NCBI GenBank assembly: GCA_003952965.2
Contig: RXIC02000106.1
Location: 99,164-163,163, forward strand
DNA: 64,000 nucleotides
Source of the DNA: Morella rubra
Lineage: Eukaryota; Streptophyta; Magnoliopsida; Fagales; Myricaceae
Direction: 5' to 3'
Shown here: positions 59,640 through 64,000 of the stretch, piece by piece
Layout: each line of letters begins with the position of its first letter
How positions within the stretch are numbered: the first letter of the stretch is position 1
Notes under the pieces: generated by a model
Seen by the model: the letters and a program-made list of their open reading frames with translations, nothing else
Told to the model about the DNA's origin: nothing
The model's database searches: none
Made by a program: the position numbers and the translations under genes

Positions 59640-61331
59640 GGTAGAGTGGGTGTGTCACAATTGTGGCACCACTTGCGAGAAGCTGTAGCCACCGAGAAGG
59701 TAATTATAAAAGCGATAATTAAGTATTCGTTGTTAATACTCAGTGGGTTAATAATTGATCGTGGAGCATGCATGCTTTTATAATTTTAGGGTTCGAATCT
59801 GTGTGGTTCATATAATATTGGATATCATCAATAATTTCTCATCTGCAATAATTAGGAGCAAGTTTATTTTTCATCGATCAAACTTAACTTGTGGACTGTG
59901 TGATAAGCAAGGACAGATGCCCCGACCCCAAAATCAGCAGGAAAATTTTTTTTTCTTCCTTTTCTCTTGGACCCCTTAGAATATACCGTGGAGATGAAAG
60001 CAACAGGGAGAAAAGCTAACAAAAGTATACCCATGAGAAGACTCCCTTAGAGTATATACCGTTTAACTATGCATGTACGTCATCATCTTGGCCATTATGC
60101 CAACGATCGATATTTAGTGTATCATTTTGCTTGTAAAATGATGTAGTGCCTAATGGTTTTTAAGTAAAATCCACAGTTTGTGATGAACTTAATTATTCTA
60201 TATCTTGAATTTGGAATTAATAAAACTACTTACCAAGCATTTACCAAAAACAAAAATAAATATAGTATGTCATGTCACTGTATGGTGAAATATAGTAACA
60301 GTTTCTTCGATTTAATTTTTTTTTAAACCTAATTCTTGATCCCTATACTTACCGGCCATATATGTGTACCTCCCATTGTCATAAGCAAATGAAGTGCAAT
60401 TTGAAGTAGAACAATTACCTACATACTAGTTCTAATAATCCTATATATGGTGCATGCAAAAATGTGGCATAAAACTGCGTCAAAAAAATGTTATTTACCC
60501 CCAAAGAAAAAACAATCCTTCTAATTTCTACGTCTATATATCAATAGCAACTTCAGCGGCCCCCCAATTACTTTTTCTCTTTTGCATTTTTTTCTTCAGC
60601 TACATTGACCCGCTATATATTATACTCTCTTTATTTTGTTTCTATCACATGAGAGAACAGTTTCCAACTTTAGAGACCTTTCAACAACCATATAGGGTAA
60701 GTTCATATTTCAATTGCGTAATGACTTACAACCCTTATACGAGTATTTATAATTAACCATGACGGGTTTGGAACATTAAAATACTTACTGAATCGATCTC
60801 CACGTAAGCGTGCAGAATTTTGGGCATATGTTTCAATTATTCCCTCGCCGAGGGTCAAGCTGAGGTCGCTTCTTAGTTTATACACAGAAAACTACATAAT
60901 CAATAACAATGATTGTATGTAGAAGAAGGTTTAGGAAGCAATGGTCTCTCAGTTATGGCTATTCAATCATGTGTATGTATGTGAGAATGTGAGAAGAGAC
61001 TCGTTTTTATTTTCTGGAAGATCGGGAAGAAAGCTCTCACGAATATTCCAGAAATCTTGCTTCTTGCGCGCTTCTGTTAAAACCGTTGTAACTGCCTTTC
61101 ACAAGTCTTGATCAAACTATAAGTGAGCACTGATCAAACTTCGAGTGCTTCAGAAAAATTAGCATTCCAACTTTGCATTAGTGAACTATAAGCATACTTC
61201 AATCAAACCTTGGCATTTCAGACGATCACCAAATGTGTTGAGGAACTGGTCTTGACAAATGCAAATCTCAAGAATTAATACAAACTCGTCATGAAGTTTA
61301 TACGATAAACTAAAAAATACATTACACAGTC
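59640..61331. other. Intergenic DNA, no gene seen
   Basis: AT-rich sequence with a few short open frames of no recognisable family. No clear terminal repeats or RNA genes. Confidence 0.45.
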
Positions 61332-62299
61332 CAAGGGTGGCTTAAATGGGTAGGTGAGTGAGACAACTGCCTAAGACTCCTAATTATGAAGGCCCCATAT
61401 TATAGCCTAGAAAATAGTAAGCACTTTTATAAAATAAAAAATGAAAATTGCCTAAAACTTTGTAAATATAACTTAAGGAAAAATCTATAAAATAGGAACA
61501 TCTAAAATTAGTTTACAAAATTGAAATTGAAAAAAAAAAAAAAAGATCATCATAAAAACTAGCACTATCAATAATAACAGTTGAATTAACTCTCTATGAG
61601 CTTTCATAGTCTGTTTCTTCTTTTCCTCAATAATAGCACCACTTTACACAAATTCTGCTAAAACCAAACATTACAATTGCCTATTTTATTTGCTAATTTA
61701 CTCAAGTTCTAAAAAAATTAAATTTTGTCATTTTTTTAACTGTATAGTGGCACCCCAATGGTCTAATTAATTGATTGTTCTTTTTGCTAAACACCAAAAC
61801 AATCACACAACACAACCTTAAAAAAAATGTCTCAATCTTGAAAAAATTCTTAAGCATGACATGCATTCTGATATTGATGGTTTGGATTTATTTAGGAATT
61901 CAAATTTTTAAAAGAAATTACAAAAATAAAATTAATATTCCAATTGAAATACTTAATCTAATAAAACAACTAAATTGTTTGATTGCATATAAAATACTAC
62001 TTACTATACTTGTTATATTGCATCTGAGAAAGAAGTTTTTCAAAACTAAAGATCATAAAAATATTTATTTACGAAAACTATGTCTCAAGATAGATTAAAC
62101 TTTTAGTAATTTTATCTATAAAAATGATTTATTTGCTAAACTTGAATAAAAAAGTTAATTAACAATTTTGCATCCAAAAAGTAGGCAACAAGCAATTTTA
62201 TAGTTTAATTTAGAATTTATTAATTTTTTTAATAAAAAAACTAAAATGTCTCATTTTCATAATTTGACTAAGGGCTCCAAAAATGTTGAGCCGCCCCTG
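61332..62299 (+). mobile_element. Decayed hAT element with transposase C-terminal remnant
   Basis: Left end CAAGGGTGGCTTAAATGGG at 61332 and right end GAGCCGCCCCTG ending at 62299 look like diverged hAT TIRs (CARGGGYGGCTYAA), close to those of the 457-bp element at 58684. Inside, broken frames at 61840-62100 read SDIDGLDLF, NIPIEILNLIKQLN, AYKILLTI and YLRKLC, which follow the hAT C-terminal dimerisation region of TTF-zinc-finger/DUF4371 transposases. The key SAERSFS-type box is mutated. No target duplication survives. Confidence 0.65.
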
Positions 62300-63590
62300 A
62301 GTACCACCTGAGAAAACTAACAGCTGCAGTTCCCTTGTTTCAGGGTCGACCAAGGCGATCGAGTAGCCTATCAGCTTCTCACTCTCTCTACATCTTTTGG
62401 TTCTTTCGTTACAATTTTTTATCCTCTTTTCCTCTGTCTTTCGAGGGTTTAATAAATGCCTTTTCACTATGCAGATCATCACCCTTTCCGCAACTCACAC
62501 ACGCAACTAAAACTGGCCGTTTCTGAAAGTAATGTCCTGAATTTCTGTTTCATCCTAAAAAATGGCTGGACGTAGAGAAAACTTGTGAACGATTTCAAGA
62601 GTTTAATCTCTTTTTTTGTTGTTGATGATGACGATCGAGAAAACATTGGAGAGTCGTAGATCTCAACTATATGGAGAGGTCACGAAGACATTGATGCGGA
62701 GATGAATCTTTTGCTAATTCCAATATTCATTTTTGACGAAAAGGTCAAAAAACAAAACAAAAAAACAAAAGCGACTGAAAGATATGATCATTTGACCTTA
62801 AATCTTCAAGGAAGAAGAAATGGCAGGAATTGAGTGTTGGAACTTGAATATTTGGAAATTAGTTCGGTATCTACGAAATTACCATTCTTTTCACTTTGCA
62901 TCTAAAGGAGAAAAACTGGTTTAGGTATAGAACTTATATATAAGGGACTAAAAATGAAATTTTTCTTCTTGTTTTTTCACATGAATTCTTACAACTCAGA
63001 TCTTGGCATCTTATTTTCGGTTCCATAAATTGATGATTTGATCATGGGACCTGTTTTGTTTCTAACTGACAGATCTTTTTCAAATGATCTCGGGCCCTTC
63101 TAATGTCCATAAAGAAGCAGTACAATGAATCATCTGAAGATAACAACTACATAAAGATGGTCCAAACAGCATACAATAGTACGTATATATGCGGACTATA
63201 AGACTAACGGCCGGAGACAATTCCGATGGAGACTTGTAAGTTTGATATGTACGTAGTTTCATCACTCCTTATAACTTACTGCAAATGATGATAATATATC
63301 ATACCAATATAAGCAAATTAAGCAGTAACCATATGCTAACCTGCATGCATCATGCATGGATATTTTATTTCATAACAGCAGTATTTCACAGCATATATAT
63401 AGTTTATGTGCCCAGAGGCCGGAAGTGTATCACGGAAAGCATACAGATGATCTGTAAGTAGATTACTTCATCGATGTAGGTGAAAACCAAACGTACGCCA
63501 TTCGTATGCTTTGGCTATTGCAAGTTGCTCCACTCTATTCACAAGCGCCATATATTCTTCTCACATGCTTACCTTTTTGGAACTTGGATT
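62300..63590. other. Intergenic DNA, no gene seen
   Basis: Open frames of up to 90 codons occur on both strands (for example minus 62210-62482), but they show no known motif and start inside the hAT remnant. Nothing further is supported. Confidence 0.4.
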
Positions 63591-63798
63591 CACCGCCTGC
63601 ACTTCTTACCGGCTTTAAATTCATTATAATTCGCACATACTGGGTCGGTGAGGGTTACCGATCGTCTCGGGAGTATATAGTTTGGGTTTCGTTCCCCGTC
63701 ATCACTGTTGGCAGCGTTGCTGGAAGTTGTCTTAGTCTCTGTTACGGCATCAACCTTGTTGATCGTTTGATCTTTTCTTGTTCTCCCAAGTAGCACCT
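63591..63798 (-). pseudogene. Partial second member of the small secreted-protein family
   Basis: A minus-strand frame reads RKDQTINKVDAVTETKTTSS then NAANSDDGERNPNY. It parallels KDHVTDK...TETKTGCDNANDDDKVNSMYGSYG of the gene at 58574-59338. DNA similarity extends 5' of this frame (GTTGCTGCAGGTGC against GTTGGTGCTGGC), and a one-base difference in the AAGAAAAGATC region suggests a frameshift here. It ends at TGA about 63591. The signal-peptide exon was not found and may lie beyond 64000. Confidence 0.45.
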
Positions 63799-63805
63799 GC
63801 AGCAA

Positions 63806-64000
63806 CGTGTGACACTTTCCAGTATTATTATCTTATCTCGCTTTTCTCTTTGGTAGGAGTGTCGTACTGCTTTGGGTGACTCTCAATGGGTCACATGACT
63901 TCCTTTCTCCCCACTTGTGAGCCTTCCTGCATTGCTCTCCACTTTGGCAAGAAGCTAAGATCAATAGAAGATATGTTTGCCAAAGAGTATCGAAGTAAGG
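63806..64000. other. Flank of the second secreted-protein relative, window end
   Basis: Could contain upstream coding sequence or an intron of the minus-strand relative. I see no signal peptide or clear start before the window edge. Confidence 0.3.

Overview
The window is plant nuclear DNA, most likely from a eudicot. The evidence is one large gene of 19 coding exons with GT-AG introns, AT-rich intergenic DNA, and plant transposon families (Copia LTRs, L1-type LINEs, hAT, Mutator-like MITEs, CACTA/En-Spm). The species cannot be told from the sequence alone.

Layout. 1-8.5 kb: a very long LTR-type repeat (686-8501, TG...CA ends, 5-bp target duplication TATGA) that contains a near-duplicate of itself and a nested 1.2-kb Copia solo LTR (target duplication CCCGG). 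The middle of this block (about 2690-4440) is full of small deletions and looks like poor consensus sequence. 8.5-19 kb: intergenic DNA with a GRF zinc-finger gene fragment, MITEs, and a non-autonomous hAT element (16362-18042) with a perfect 8-bp target duplication. 19.6-41 kb: the only clearly functional gene, a + strand SAPS-domain regulatory subunit of PP6 (SIT4-type) protein phosphatase. Its 19 coding exons join in frame to 780 codons. Its introns hold truncated LINEs, one inverted in the manner of twin priming, and a Mutator-like MITE with a 9-bp target duplication. 41-48.2 kb: decayed Copia pol and a decayed minus-strand CACTA element, the latter hit by a second MITE of the same type. 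50.2-58.6 kb: a structurally complete CACTA element with both termini, dense palindromic AGCGGCGGTC subterminal repeats, a TNP2-like transposase with frameshifts, and a second multi-exon transposon protein. 58.6-64 kb: two related, damaged minus-strand genes of a small secreted-protein family, one split by a small hAT element and cut by the CACTA element, with a decayed hAT transposase fragment between them.

The genes do not form an operon-like system. The PP6 subunit is a single-copy housekeeping-type gene, the transposon genes serve only their own elements, and the secreted-protein pair is a local gene family eroded by insertions. I did not find a convincing new molecular system. The most informative signals are the insertion chronology, the two target-duplicated MITEs, the damaged secreted-peptide pair and the probable assembly defect near 2.7-4.4 kb.
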